Source: Jannaschia helgolandensis (GTDB taxonomy: Bacteria > Pseudomonadota > Alphaproteobacteria > Rhodobacterales > Rhodobacteraceae). From it: a stretch of 64,000 nucleotides of DNA. Where the stretch lies: positions 218,432 through 282,431 of the forward strand of contig NZ_FNZQ01000005.1 in the NCBI RefSeq assembly GCF_900109285.1. The letters run 5' to 3'. The position numbers and the translations under genes were made by a program. The notes beneath the pieces were generated by a model. That model ran no database searches and was not told where the DNA came from. It saw nothing but the letters and a program-made list of their open reading frames with translations. Numbering within the stretch: position 1 is the stretch's first letter; each line of letters starts with the position of its first letter. Positions 35,216 through 44,485 of the stretch are shown here, piece by piece.

Positions 35216-36339
35216 GTGTCTTCCTCTCTGTTGTCGGGCGACTTTGACGGTCGTCCATTGGTGGCAACGGGGATGATCTCAGCCCCCTCCGTCGCTCGTC
35301 GGTAAAGGTTCAGTCGTGCATGGGCCGCGTCCGACCGGATACGGCGTGACGCAACCCGAGGCGTAGCCTCGATCTCGCGCCAGAAATGGCAGGCAGTCGC
35401 ATGGCCGTCCGCCGCCGCCTCGAGCATCGGCACCTTCTCCCGGCAAAGCGCCTGCGCATGTGGGCAGCGCGTGTGAAACGTGCAGCCGGGGGGCGGCGCG
35501 GCGGGCGATGGCATCTCGCCCTCGATCCGTGCCCGTGTTGCGCCGCCCCGGTCGTCAAGATCTGGCACCGCATCCAATAGCGCGCGGGTATAGGGATGCC
35601 GCGGCGCCTCAAACAAGGCGTCGGTCGTGGTCTGTTCCACGATCCGGCCCAGATACATCACGGCCACCCGGTCGCTCATATGCCGGATGACCGCGAGATC
35701 GTGAGCAATCAGGATCAGGGTCAGCCCGAGATCGCGACCCAGATCGGCCAGCAGGTTCACCACCTGCGCCTGCACCGACACGTCCAGCGCCGAGACAGGC
35801 TCGTCCCCGATAATCAGTCGCGGCCCCGTGGCCAACGCGCGGGCAATCCCGATGCGTTGTCTCTGCCCGCCCGAGAATTCATGCGGATAGCGGTCGGCAT
35901 ATTCCGGGCGCAGCCCCACCTGACGCAACAGCTCGGCAACCTTTTCCCGCCGTTCAGATCGGCCCATCTCGGGCGCATGCACCTCCAACGGCTCGCCAAC
36001 CAGCCGCCCGACGCTCAGCCGGGGGTTCAGCGATGAAAACGGATCCTGAAAGATGAACTGCACGTCCCGCCGCAATGTCGACAGCGCCTTGCCCCGCGCC
36101 CGCGTGACCTGTTGCCCGTCGAACGAGACCTCACCTGCAGTCGGATCCAGCAAACGCATCAGAAGCCGCGCCAACGTGGACTTGCCACAGCCCGACTCGC
36201 CCACGATGGCAAAGGTCTCCCCCACCTCGATCCGCAGCGATACGCCATCCACGGCGCGCACTCGTCCCGCTTTGGAGAACAACCCGCCGCCGGTGCGAAA
36301 GTGCTTTACCAGGTTGTCGGCCTCCAGAATGACGCTCAT
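35212..36339 (-). CDS. Peptide ABC transporter ATPase (OppF/DppF type)
   Basis: A 375-residue ATPase from ATG 36339, overlapping the stop of the OppD-type gene; the frame from 36471 is rejected as overlapping. Walker [18 protein letters not shown], signature FSGGQRQRIGIARALA, Walker B LIIGDEPVSALDVS. The C-terminal cysteine block CTFHTRCPHAQALCRE is typical of oligopeptide ATPases, which bind an iron-sulfur cluster there. It energises import with its OppD-type partner. Confidence 0.92.
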   Translation of the reverse strand: MSVILEADNLVKHFRTGGGLFSKAGRVRAVDGVSLRIEVGETFAIVGESGCGKSTLARLLMRLLDPTAGEVSFDGQQVTRARGKALSTLRRDVQFIFQDPFSSLNPRLSVGRLVGEPLEVHAPEMGRSERREKVAELLRQVGLRPEYADRYPHEFSGGQRQRIGIARALATGPRLIIGDEPVSALDVSVQAQVVNLLADLGRDLGLTLILIAHDLAVIRHMSDRVAVMYLGRIVEQTTTDALFEAPRHPYTRALLDAVPDLDDRGGATRARIEGEMPSPAAPPPGCTFHTRCPHAQALCREKVPMLEAAADGHATACHFWREIEATPRVASRRIRSDAAHARLNLYRRATEGAEIIPVATNGRPSKSPDNREEDT

Positions 36340-37307
36340 ACCGCCACCCGCAAATGCTGCTCCAACGGCACGAAATGACAGGCAGCGGCGTGCCCGGGTG
36401 TAACGTCGCGCAGGGCGGGTCGCTCGGCGCAAGCCGCGACTGCAAAGGCGCAGCGAGTGCGGAACCGGCAACCTTCAGGCATCTTATCGATCGATGGCAC
36501 CGACCCTTCGATTGTCGTGAGTCGTGCCCTCTCCCCCGAAAGTCGCGGCACCGATTCCATCAGCCCGATGGTGTAGGGATGCTGCGGATCATCGAAAATC
36601 TGCGCGACCGGGCCGCGCTCGACCATCTGACCGCCGTACATGACAGCAACGGTATCCGCGATCTCGGCTACGACGCCCAGATCGTGCGTGATCAGAATTG
36701 TGCCCGTTCCCCGTTCGCGCTGCAGATCACGGATCAATTCCAGTATCTGCGCCTGGATCGTCACATCCAGCGCCGTGGTCGGCTCGTCCGCAATCAGAAG
36801 CTTGGGGTCATTGGCCAGCGCCATGGCGATCATCACCCTCTGACGCTGACCACCAGATAATTGGTGCGGGAATTGCCGCAGCCGCGCTTCGGGCGACGGC
36901 AGGCCAACCCGACGCAACATTTCCAGCGTCCGGTCGCGGGCCTGTTCCTTGCTGCCGCCGCGATGCTGCAGCACCGACTCGGCAATCTGATCGCCGATCC
37001 GGAACGCAGGATTGAGCGACGTCATCGGCTCCTGAAATATCATCGCCATTGCGCCGCCGCGCCGTTCACTGGACAAGCGATCTCTGGTCAAATCTACGGT
37101 TTCGCCATCAAATCGCAGAGTTCCAGAAGAAATTTCGGCGCTACCTGACGGCAATAGCCCCATCAGTGCCATGGCTGTCACGCTTTTGCCGCACCCCGAT
37201 TCACCGACAATGCACAATACTTCGCCGCGGGCCACCGACAGGTCGACCCCATCAATTACACAGGCATCCTGACCACGAAACCGCAGCCGGAAATCGCCCA
37301 GGGCCAT
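36336..37307 (-). CDS. Peptide ABC transporter ATPase (OppD/DppD type)
   Basis: ATPase with Walker [21 protein letters not shown], signature [16 protein letters not shown], Walker [15 protein letters not shown] and the C-terminal cysteine block [14 protein letters not shown]. It is the first gene of the operon. The start given is ATG 37307 ([14 protein letters not shown]), which best fits the family N-terminus, although no good ribosome-binding site precedes it. An AAAGGAG lies about 40 bp further upstream, so a slightly longer protein with a non-ATG start is possible. Confidence 0.85.
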   Translation of the reverse strand: MALGDFRLRFRGQDACVIDGVDLSVARGEVLCIVGESGCGKSVTAMALMGLLPSGSAEISSGTLRFDGETVDLTRDRLSSERRGGAMAMIFQEPMTSLNPAFRIGDQIAESVLQHRGGSKEQARDRTLEMLRRVGLPSPEARLRQFPHQLSGGQRQRVMIAMALANDPKLLIADEPTTALDVTIQAQILELIRDLQRERGTGTILITHDLGVVAEIADTVAVMYGGQMVERGPVAQIFDDPQHPYTIGLMESVPRLSGERARLTTIEGSVPSIDKMPEGCRFRTRCAFAVAACAERPALRDVTPGHAAACHFVPLEQHLRVAV

Positions 37308-37649
37308 TAAGACATCGTTGGCATCTTTGTGTAGCAGGGCGATCTCCTTTTGGGATACCTGAACCAATGCAAGATTGGTCCAGGTCAGATCAGATAGCAA
37401 GCGCGATCGTGTTGTCTTGATACATTTCGGCGGCGCCGCCGATCGGTGCCTAGATTGCGAGCGCCTATGAGCAGTGAAACATCAAGAGGAGAAGCAGCGG
37501 CCGCGCTTCCGTCGCCAAGGTTGCCTTTGCACGGAATAGTAAGCCGGTGCTCAAGGGATGACACGCTGGACCGATGGCGCTTGTCCACTGACCTCTACAG
37601 CTTCCATCAGTTGTTGGGCGTCTTCGGCGGTCCGTTCGCCGCAGACGTA
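37308..37649. other. Intergenic region upstream of the peptide/GGT operon
   Basis: No gene recognised. The region holds the promoter side of the OppD-type gene and the trailing side of the potC-like gene. A 14-bp perfect palindrome (CGGCGGCGCCGCCG) lies at 37428-37441, about 120 bp before the OppD-type start; it could be an operator for the FadR-type regulator or a simple GC-rich fold-back. Confidence 0.45.
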
Positions 37650-38501
37650 TCAGTCGGACTTCGGGGACCGCTGGGCCACCACCGACAGAAGCGCCAGCAG
37701 ACCCGAACCGACCATCAGCACGACTGAGACCGCATTCAACACCGGGGTGGAGCCGACCTTCACCATCCGGTCGTACATCGTGATCGTCAGCGGCGCGTCC
37801 GAGCCGACCAGCATCAGCGTCGTGTTGAAGTTCTCAAACGATACCAGAAAGGCCACGATAAAGGCCGAGAAAAGCGCGGGAAACAGGAACGGCAGTGCCA
37901 CGGTCGTCAGTACCCTGAGCCGCGACGCGCCCAGGTTCAGTGCCGCCTCCTCAAGTGAGATGTCGAATTTCTGCAGGCGTGCGGCGATGACCAGCGAGGT
38001 TATCGTTGTGAGGAATGAGAACTGCCCAAGCACGATGAGCGGTACGCCCGGACGCAGCCACGTCAGGAACAGCCCGAACTGGCTGTCGGCAAAATTGGCT
38101 ATCATAGAGGCCAGAACAAGGATCGAAATCCCGAGAATGACGCCGGGAATCACGAGGGGCACCACCATCAGCACATAGAACGCCGACTTGAATGGGAAAT
38201 CCTTGCGCACGAACAGGAAGGCATTGCAGGTGCCGGCCGCCACCGACAGAGCTGCCACGATCATGCCAATGTAAAACGAGTTCCACATCCCCCGCAGCAA
38301 CGGCTCATCATTCAGAAGGCCAAGTTTCGGCTCGGTGTCCGAGATGAACCAGTCCAATGTGAACCCCCGCCATGGCAGGGAAGGAAACGTCGAATCGTTG
38401 AAGGCGAAGGCCCCCGCGGCCAGCAGTGGCGCCACGAGATAGAGAAAAAACAGTCCGACATAGACGCGATAGATCCATAGAAGATGATTTGACCCCTGCA
38501 T
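37650..38501 (-). CDS. Polyamine-type ABC transporter permease (PotC-like)
   Basis: A 283-residue permease. The ATG at 38501 follows directly on the stop of the PotB-like gene (38503), with AAGGACA upstream; a TTG at 38519 inside that gene is less likely. Six membrane segments and the EAA-type loop LEEAALNLGASRLRVLTTVAL. It starts LWIYRVYVGLFFLYLVAPLL as PotC-type permeases do. It is the last gene of the transporter set. Confidence 0.9.
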   Translation of the reverse strand: MQGSNHLLWIYRVYVGLFFLYLVAPLLAAGAFAFNDSTFPSLPWRGFTLDWFISDTEPKLGLLNDEPLLRGMWNSFYIGMIVAALSVAAGTCNAFLFVRKDFPFKSAFYVLMVVPLVIPGVILGISILVLASMIANFADSQFGLFLTWLRPGVPLIVLGQFSFLTTITSLVIAARLQKFDISLEEAALNLGASRLRVLTTVALPFLFPALFSAFIVAFLVSFENFNTTLMLVGSDAPLTITMYDRMVKVGSTPVLNAVSVVLMVGSGLLALLSVVAQRSPKSD

Positions 38502-38502
38502 G

Positions 38503-39372
38503 TCAGGTGTCCTTCGCAACGGTGGTGGCCAGACTCTGTCCGGTCAGCCGCAAACCCAGCCACACCACCAATGAGGTAAAGAGCAGCAGCAACACGCCGA
38601 AGGTCGCGCCCGCCTCCCAGTTGTAGCGGGTGATGAACTGGTTGTAGATCTGCTCGGTGAACCAGCTTGAATTCTTGCCCCCCAGCAGGACCGGCGTCAG
38701 ATAGCTGCCCGCAGTAATCATGAAGACGATGATGCAGCCCGCGACGATTCCGGGCATCGCGTAGGGAACGACGATCCGTCGAAACACCGTCAGACGCGAT
38801 CCGCCAAGGTTGAATCCGGCCTCCAGCAATGAATCGTCCATGCCCTGCATGGTCGAGACGAGTGGCACGATCATGAACAGGATCACCGTGTAGACGAGGC
38901 CGATGATGACGGTGACATCGTTGTAAAGCATCTCGATCGGCTCGTTGATCACGCCCATCGAGACCAGCGCTGTCGAGACTACACCGGTTTCGCGCAAAAG
39001 GACGATCCAGCCATAGGCACGCACCAAATCTGACACCCATAGCGGAATGAGACACATCAGAAACAGTGCGGCGCGGCTGCGCTCACGGGCGATCTTGGCG
39101 ATGTAGTACGAGATCGGAAAGCCCAGCACGAGTGCCAGCATGGTGACCAGGATCGATATCCATGCGGTACGGAACAGCGTGTTGCGATAAACTGCGGCTT
39201 GCGCGAAATCCGCGTAGTTCTTGAAACCGAACTCGTATTCATTGATGCCTACTTTCTCGCGCAGCGAGATATAACCGATGCCGATCTGCGGCAGGATGAT
39301 CAGAAGTCCGATCCACAGGGCGAAGGGCGCGAACAGAAGGATCAGCGATAGTCGTCCCGCGTCACGGCTCAT
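38503..39372 (-). CDS. Polyamine-type ABC transporter permease (PotB-like)
   Basis: A 289-residue permease beginning RLSLILLFAPFALWIGLLII, with six membrane segments and the loop LLEAGFNLGGSRLTVFRRIV. Its ATG overlaps the ATPase stop (ATGA). It pairs with the PotC-like permease next to it. The substrate class (polyamine or related amine) follows from the binding protein and the amine oxidase in the same operon. Confidence 0.9.
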   Translation of the reverse strand: MSRDAGRLSLILLFAPFALWIGLLIILPQIGIGYISLREKVGINEYEFGFKNYADFAQAAVYRNTLFRTAWISILVTMLALVLGFPISYYIAKIARERSRAALFLMCLIPLWVSDLVRAYGWIVLLRETGVVSTALVSMGVINEPIEMLYNDVTVIIGLVYTVILFMIVPLVSTMQGMDDSLLEAGFNLGGSRLTVFRRIVVPYAMPGIVAGCIIVFMITAGSYLTPVLLGGKNSSWFTEQIYNQFITRYNWEAGATFGVLLLLFTSLVVWLGLRLTGQSLATTVAKDT

Positions 39373-40442
39373 GCGCCGGGCCTCCGGACGAAAACCCGCG
39401 CCCGATCAGGCTGCCATGAGACGGTAACCGCATCATGTGCCGACACCTCGGAAGCCTGATCGCCATCGGCGACTTCAACAAGTTGTCCAGTGTCGAGCCG
39501 GACGAGGATGCGGCTGGCAGCGCCGTTGAAAAGAAGGCTATCGACCTTTCCCGACAGGCTCCCGGAGCCATTGTCTCCACCGATCCGAAGCGCCTCGGGT
39601 CGTACGAAAATCTCCACCCGGTCGCCCGTGTTGCTGTCGTCGGCAAGTCGTGCCAGCACTGCGCCGCCGCCATCCAGAATCACGCGCGCCTCGCCACCCC
39701 GCACCTCGTCGATGGTGCCCGGCAAGACATTCGCATCGCCCACGAAACCCGCCACGAAGCCCGAGACCGGGTCATCGTAGAGCGCGCGCGGGCTACCGAT
39801 CTGTTCGAACCCGCCGGCGTTCATCACGGCCACCTGATCGGACATGACGAGGGCCTCGGACTGGTCGTGCGTGATGTAGAGAAACGTGGTCTCGAACCGC
39901 TCCTGCAACTGTTTGAGTTCGATCTTCATGTGTTCGCGCAGTTTCAGGTCGAGCGCGCCCAGAGGCTCGTCCAACAGCAACACATCGGGCTGAAGCACCA
40001 TGCAGCGTGCGATTGCGATGCGTTGCTTCTGGCCGCCCGAAAGCTGTTCGATGCGCTTGTCCTCGACGCCCGGCAGGCCGACCCGGTCCAGAACCTTGCG
40101 CACTTTCTCCGGAATTTCCGACTTCTGCTCGCCTTGGCAGCGCAGTCCATAGGCGATGTTTTCGCCGACATTCATCATCGGAAACAGCGCGAGGTGTTGG
40201 AATACCATCTTCACGTTGCGTTTATTGGGCGCGAGGTTGATGACGCTTTCGCCCTTGATGCGGATATCGCCTGCGCTGGGCGTCTCGAACCCGGCGATCA
40301 TCCGCATAAGCGTCGTCTTGCCACAGCCCGAAGGGCCGAGGATCGAAAAGAACGAGCCGGGAGGGACTTCCAGCGAGACGTTCCTGACGGCAGTGAATTC
40401 GCCGAACTTCTTTGTCACGCCAACGCAGCTGAGATCGTTCAT
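39369..40442 (-). CDS. Polyamine-type ABC transporter ATPase (PotA/PotG-like)
   Basis: A 357-residue ATPase: Walker A GPSGCGKTTLMRMIAGF, signature LSGGQKQRIAIARCMV, Walker B LLLDEPLGALDLKLR, switch His in YITHDQSEALVMSDQ, and a C-terminal TOBE domain (about residues 270-350). Preceded by AAAGGTCCGGG leader and separated from the binding-protein gene by a 72-bp gap with a strong hairpin. Confidence 0.92.
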   Translation of the reverse strand: MNDLSCVGVTKKFGEFTAVRNVSLEVPPGSFFSILGPSGCGKTTLMRMIAGFETPSAGDIRIKGESVINLAPNKRNVKMVFQHLALFPMMNVGENIAYGLRCQGEQKSEIPEKVRKVLDRVGLPGVEDKRIEQLSGGQKQRIAIARCMVLQPDVLLLDEPLGALDLKLREHMKIELKQLQERFETTFLYITHDQSEALVMSDQVAVMNAGGFEQIGSPRALYDDPVSGFVAGFVGDANVLPGTIDEVRGGEARVILDGGGAVLARLADDSNTGDRVEIFVRPEALRIGGDNGSGSLSGKVDSLLFNGAASRILVRLDTGQLVEVADGDQASEVSAHDAVTVSWQPDRARVFVRRPGA

Positions 40443-40467
40443 CCCGGACCTTTCAGAAAAATAATAA

Positions 40468-40500
40468 GACCGGGATGCGGCGATAGAACGCGTCCCGGTC
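40468..40500 (-). terminator. Intercistronic hairpin between the binding-protein and ATPase genes
   Basis: Perfect 8-bp arms GACCGGGA (40468-40475) and TCCCGGTC (40493-40500) around a 17-base loop. On the transcribed minus strand the hairpin is followed by TTATTATTTTTC. It looks like an attenuator or a 3'-end stabiliser that keeps the binding-protein message in excess over the ATPase and permeases. Confidence 0.7.
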
Positions 40501-40514
40501 TCAGGCTCACAGGA

Positions 40515-41588
40515 TCAGTTGCCTGATGCGGCCTTGATCTGCTCCAAGGCCATGCCTTCCATATCCTCCAGACCCGGAGGGATGTTTGCGAAGAACTTCA
40601 GGTTATCAAGGTCGGACTGATCGAAGGCCACCTCGACCGCTGCGCGTTTGTCGTCGGGCAGCAGCTCGATCCCGTTCGGAACCGCCGCGATGGCCCCTGT
40701 CGAGGCCGACATCAGCTTGACGATTTCGGGCCGCATCACGAAGTTGATCCACTTATAGGCCGCATCGTCCGCCTCGCCACCACGCGGGATGGTGAAGGTG
40801 TCGATCCACGCCAGCGCGCCGGTTTCGGGCGGCACGAAGACGATGTCGGGGTTCTCGGCGTAGATTTTGAACGCGGTCGAATCCCATGTCTCGGATACTA
40901 CGACTTCGCCCGACAGCATCAGCGCCGACAGATCGTCTCCACCTGTCCAATAGGTCTTGATGACCGATTTGCAGTCGATGAGCTTTTGCGTGACCTCATT
41001 CAGCATCTCCTGATAGGCCTCTTTGTCATCATAGAGCGCGAACGGGTCGTACCCCATCGCAAAGCCCATCCCCAGAAGGATCGTGCGGCGCAGACGCATC
41101 GACGTGCGACCCTGATATTCTTCGTTGCACAGGTCGCCCCAACCAGTCACCCCGGAAGCTTCTGCCTGATTGACCATGATGCCGCTGGTGCCCCACTGGT
41201 GCGGAACCGAATACACCTCGCCGTCGATCGTGGTGTTGGCTGCCACGCCTTCCAACAGGTTCGGTGTCATCACGTCGGTGTCGATCTTCGACATGTCGAG
41301 TGGCTTGTAGATATTGTATTCCTGCTGCGCGGCATTCACCCGGTCATGGCTGGGCTGGGCCAGATCGAAGCCCGTGCCGCCGGTGGCACGCAGCTTGGCG
41401 ATCATTTCCTCGTTGTTCGAGAACGTCACCTCGACGTCGATGTCGGGATACTCTGCTTCGAACTTCTCGATGACCTCGTCGGGGGCGTAGCTGCCCCACG
41501 TCAGAAGGCGCAGGGTCTCGGCGCTGAGCGGAGCAGCCGCCATGCTAAGAGCAGTTCCGGCCAAGAGGCCGCGGATCATGGGTTTCAT
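40515..41588 (-). CDS. Polyamine-type periplasmic binding protein (PotF/PotD-like)
   Basis: A 357-residue binding protein with signal peptide (RGLLAGTALSMAAAPLSA, then ETLRLLTWGSYAPDEVIEKF). The LTWGSYAP start of the mature protein and the PHQWGTSGIMVNQ, WDSTAFKIYAEN and WIDTFTIPRGG segments fit the spermidine/putrescine binding family. It is 121 bp downstream of the FAD oxidase gene. The ligand may be a polyamine or a related amine. Confidence 0.88.
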   Translation of the reverse strand: MKPMIRGLLAGTALSMAAAPLSAETLRLLTWGSYAPDEVIEKFEAEYPDIDVEVTFSNNEEMIAKLRATGGTGFDLAQPSHDRVNAAQQEYNIYKPLDMSKIDTDVMTPNLLEGVAANTTIDGEVYSVPHQWGTSGIMVNQAEASGVTGWGDLCNEEYQGRTSMRLRRTILLGMGFAMGYDPFALYDDKEAYQEMLNEVTQKLIDCKSVIKTYWTGGDDLSALMLSGEVVVSETWDSTAFKIYAENPDIVFVPPETGALAWIDTFTIPRGGEADDAAYKWINFVMRPEIVKLMSASTGAIAAVPNGIELLPDDKRAAVEVAFDQSDLDNLKFFANIPPGLEDMEGMALEQIKAASGN

Positions 41589-41709
41589 TGTGTCTCTCCT
41601 GTCGAATGTCAGAGGCGGTCATCTTGCGCGACCGTAAGTCCTTAGAGTGAAGCCCGAATTGGTCTGCCCGCCAAGGACCATTTTCACCGCAAGAGCATTC
41701 CGATCGCTT

Positions 41710-42969
41710 TCAGAGGCCAAGCCGATCCAACATTCGGTAGGTCGCGACGGTGGCTGGCAGAAACCACGGATCGCCTGAATACAGTGGTCGGGTCGGAAAT
41801 GCTGGTCGCATCAGAGCCGTCTCGCCGCCAGGCAATCCCAGCACCCGCAGGCCTGCCTTCCAGCCCAGATAAGATGCCATGCCGACGCCCGATCCGCAGT
41901 AACCCATGGCGTGATGGATGTGATCACGACTGTCCGTATGGACCAGCGAATCAAATGTGAAGCCGACGTAACCTGACCAGGCATGGGTAATCCGCGCCTG
42001 CGCTAGTTCGGGGAATACGGCGCACATCGCCGCCCGCAGTCGCATTGCCGCCACAGCCGTGCCTGTCTCTCCCGCACTGGTGCGCCCGCCAAAGAGCACG
42101 CGCCGTCCGTTCGGCGAGGGACGGAAGTAATAGACGACCCGGCGGCTGTCCGACGCGATTCGTCCGGTGGGGAAAAGCCGTGCCATCAAATCCGGCGCCA
42201 ACGGCTCGGTCGCAATGATGTAGCTTCCGACCGGCACGATCCGCCGTCGATGCCAGGGAGAAAGTGCGCCGGAATATCCATTCGTGGCCAGCACCACGTC
42301 GCGCGCAGCAACAGGACCCCGCGGGGTAACTACCGTTATGCCGGCGCCATCCCCATCAAGTGTCAGTGCGGGCGTATCGGGCCAAACCTGAACCCCGGCC
42401 TCCAGCACCTTGGCCAGCAGCCCCGCGTGATAGCGCCCTGGATCCAGGCTGGCATGCCGGTGGAACACAGCGCCGCCATGATAGGCGTCGGTGCCCAGTT
42501 CCTCTCGCTGCCGGTCGCGCGGCACCAGCGTGATGTCCTCGCCATCAGCCAGGTGCGCGAGTGCGGAAAAAGCCGCAGGCGTTGCCGCTGCGTGGAACCG
42601 GCCGCAGGGGACGAAGGCGCAGTCAATTTCCTCGCGACGCACGAAATCCTCGATGTAGGCGCGCGACGCCACCCCCTCGGCCAAGATGCCGCGTGCGGTC
42701 TCTGCCCCATGAGCGCGGGTCAGCCTGGCGAGGCCCGGCTTGATCGAAGTGCTGATCTGGCCGCCGTTTCGCGTCGAACACCCGTGCCCGGGGGTGCCCG
42801 CCTCCAACACCACCACCGACCGACCGCCGCGCGCGATCGCCAGCGCAGCCTGAAGACCCGTGTAGCCAGATCCGATCACCACTGCGTCTGCACGGGCGGG
42901 CAGCTTGCCGATGGAAATCTGCGCCGGGGGCGAATCTTCCCACCAAAACGGGGTCGTCGCGGGCTTCAT
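41710..42969 (-). CDS. FAD-dependent amine oxidase (PuuB/DadA-like)
   Basis: A 419-residue flavoprotein. N-terminal dinucleotide-binding motif VVIGSGYTGLQAALAIARGG with the ribose-binding Glu in VVVLEAG, then STRNGGQISTSIKP, and a C-terminal DAO domain with HHAMGYCGSGVGMASYLGWK. The start FWWEDSPP resembles gamma-glutamylputrescine oxidase-type enzymes. It overlaps the stop of the deleted aldehyde dehydrogenase gene. In the Puu pathway such an oxidase makes an aldehyde that an aldehyde dehydrogenase would remove; that partner is broken here. Confidence 0.85.
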   Translation of the reverse strand: MKPATTPFWWEDSPPAQISIGKLPARADAVVIGSGYTGLQAALAIARGGRSVVVLEAGTPGHGCSTRNGGQISTSIKPGLARLTRAHGAETARGILAEGVASRAYIEDFVRREEIDCAFVPCGRFHAAATPAAFSALAHLADGEDITLVPRDRQREELGTDAYHGGAVFHRHASLDPGRYHAGLLAKVLEAGVQVWPDTPALTLDGDGAGITVVTPRGPVAARDVVLATNGYSGALSPWHRRRIVPVGSYIIATEPLAPDLMARLFPTGRIASDSRRVVYYFRPSPNGRRVLFGGRTSAGETGTAVAAMRLRAAMCAVFPELAQARITHAWSGYVGFTFDSLVHTDSRDHIHHAMGYCGSGVGMASYLGWKAGLRVLGLPGGETALMRPAFPTRPLYSGDPWFLPATVATYRMLDRLGL

Positions 42970-43271
42970 AAGGTGATCTTTGCCGCTACGCTTTTGTCGC
43001 GCAGATAGTTACGGATTGCCGCAAAGCCTTTGTCGCGCCCGAAGCCGGACTGTCGGTCGCCACCGAACGGCATCTCGATCCCGCCCGCAAAATACTCGTT
43101 GGCATAGCCCTGCCCCGCGTCAACCTCGTGCGCGACCCGATGGGCGGCGCGGCTTTTCATCCGCGCGCCCGACTCCGATACGGCGAACGGACCGCCGATG
43201 AGATGCCCGGTCGGAAGTTCCGGCAAAATGCCCCGTTCCCGAGACCTCTGCACCATCGATGCGATACTCAT
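42966..43271 (-). pseudogene. Aldehyde dehydrogenase with large in-frame internal deletion
   Basis: A 101-residue open frame whose first part (LPTGHLIGGPFAVSESGARM) is the N-terminus of an aldehyde dehydrogenase and whose remainder (AHRVAHEVDAGQGYANEYF, then GGIEMPFGGDRQSGFGRDKG and LRDKSVAAKI) is its C-terminus. Around 390 central residues, including the NAD-binding fold and the catalytic Cys and Glu, are gone, yet the frame is kept. Both ends still overlap the neighbouring genes by ATGA. The product cannot be an active dehydrogenase. Confidence 0.85.
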
Positions 43272-44377
43272 GCTTCGACCTCGCTGACCTGATAGTCGGC
43301 CCGTTCCAGCCAATCCGGCGCGATCTCCACGCCCCAGCCGGGCGTGTCGGTCACATGTGCCTGACCGCCGTCGATGACGTAGGGGTCAGTGGCGAACAGC
43401 CCGTATTGCCATGGATAGTAATCCGCCTCTTCAATCGAGAATTCGAGATACTTGCCGGCGTTCGGAATCGCGCGCAGCAGGTGCATGGTGAATAGCGTCA
43501 CCATCGACAGATTGGCGCAATGGGGCGTGACCGGCAGGCCCGCCGCCTCGGCCATCCGCGCAATCCGCAGCGTGCGACCGATACCCCCTGCATAAAGGAT
43601 GTCGGGCTGTGCCACATCCACAGCCCGCAACTCGAACATCCGCCGCCATGTCGGCAGCCAGCAATCCTGCTCGCCGCCGGTCACGTCGATGTCCAGCGCA
43701 GCGGCAACCTCGGCCGTCTGTTCAAGCTCCCAATATGGGCATGGCTCTTCGTAATGGCTGATGCCGTGGTCCTGTAACATGCGTCCGTAATGGATCGCTT
43801 GCTCGGGCGCATAGCACGAATTGGCGTCGGTAAGCAGGGCCACGTCCTCGCCGTCGAAGGCGCGGGAGACTGCAGGGATAATGGCCTCGGTCCGGCCTAC
43901 CCACTCGTCGCGGCCCCGCCCCACCTCGGCCCCGATGCGGAACTTGAAGGCGTCAAAACCTTTTTCGCCGTGCAGCCGACAGAACCGCTCGGCCTCGGCC
44001 TCGGGCGTGATATCGCGCTTCATGGAACTCGCATAGACGCGGACCGGACCCGGTGCGCCGCCGATCAGTGCCGTGACGGGCACGCCTGCCGCCTTCGCCT
44101 TGAGATCCCATAACGCAGTGTCCACGCCGCCGATGGCACGGCACATGTAGGAGCCCGGAAACTTGTGCTCGCGCTCGAGCACCGTATCGAAGAGATCATC
44201 GACATCCCCGAAGGACCGGCCCAGCACGTGCGGTGCGACCTGCCGGTGCAGAACCTGCGCCGTGATATCGGAGTGGTAGGTCGAGACCTGCCCCCAGCCC
44301 TGGGCACCGGTTTCGTCGGTCACCCGGACGAAGCTCACGAATTCCGTGGCGAACGTTTCGATCCGCGCCAGTCGCAT
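43268..44377 (-). CDS. Enolase-superfamily enzyme, mandelate racemase subgroup
   Basis: A 369-residue protein from ATG 44377 with GGAGG six bases upstream; the longer frame from 44860 would run into the divergent regulator. Metal ligands and acid/base residues are visible: FKFRIG (KxR-type motif), LLTDANSCY, HYEEPCPYW, VTGGEQD, QPDILYAGG and VTPHCANLS (Asp-His pair). These fit sugar-acid dehydratases or racemases of the mandelate racemase subgroup. It is the first gene of the operon running into the oxidase and polyamine transporter. The actual substrate is unknown. Confidence 0.85.
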   Translation of the reverse strand: MRLARIETFATEFVSFVRVTDETGAQGWGQVSTYHSDITAQVLHRQVAPHVLGRSFGDVDDLFDTVLEREHKFPGSYMCRAIGGVDTALWDLKAKAAGVPVTALIGGAPGPVRVYASSMKRDITPEAEAERFCRLHGEKGFDAFKFRIGAEVGRGRDEWVGRTEAIIPAVSRAFDGEDVALLTDANSCYAPEQAIHYGRMLQDHGISHYEEPCPYWELEQTAEVAAALDIDVTGGEQDCWLPTWRRMFELRAVDVAQPDILYAGGIGRTLRIARMAEAAGLPVTPHCANLSMVTLFTMHLLRAIPNAGKYLEFSIEEADYYPWQYGLFATDPYVIDGGQAHVTDTPGWGVEIAPDWLERADYQVSEVEA

Positions 44378-44418
44378 AGGGTGCCTCCGCCGGTCTTGCC
44401 TGACGATATGGCTTGCAA

Positions 44419-44482
44419 ATCGGTCCGCGGATAAGGTCCACTTCCGCAAAGCTGACGGACCAATCGGGGTAAACGGACCAAT
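44419..44482. promoter_or_regulatory. Repeat cluster between the enolase-like gene and the MocR gene
   Basis: Two identical 10-mers ACGGACCAAT lie at 44455-44464 and 44473-44482, start to start 18 bp. An inverted near-copy (ATCGGTCCGC, 8 of 10 matches to ATTGGTCCGT) lies at 44419-44428, 36 bp from the first. MocR/GabR/PdxR regulators are known to bind direct repeats in such divergent regions. The last repeat ends 3 bp before the MocR GTG start. Confidence 0.6.
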
Positions 44483-44485
44483 GAC

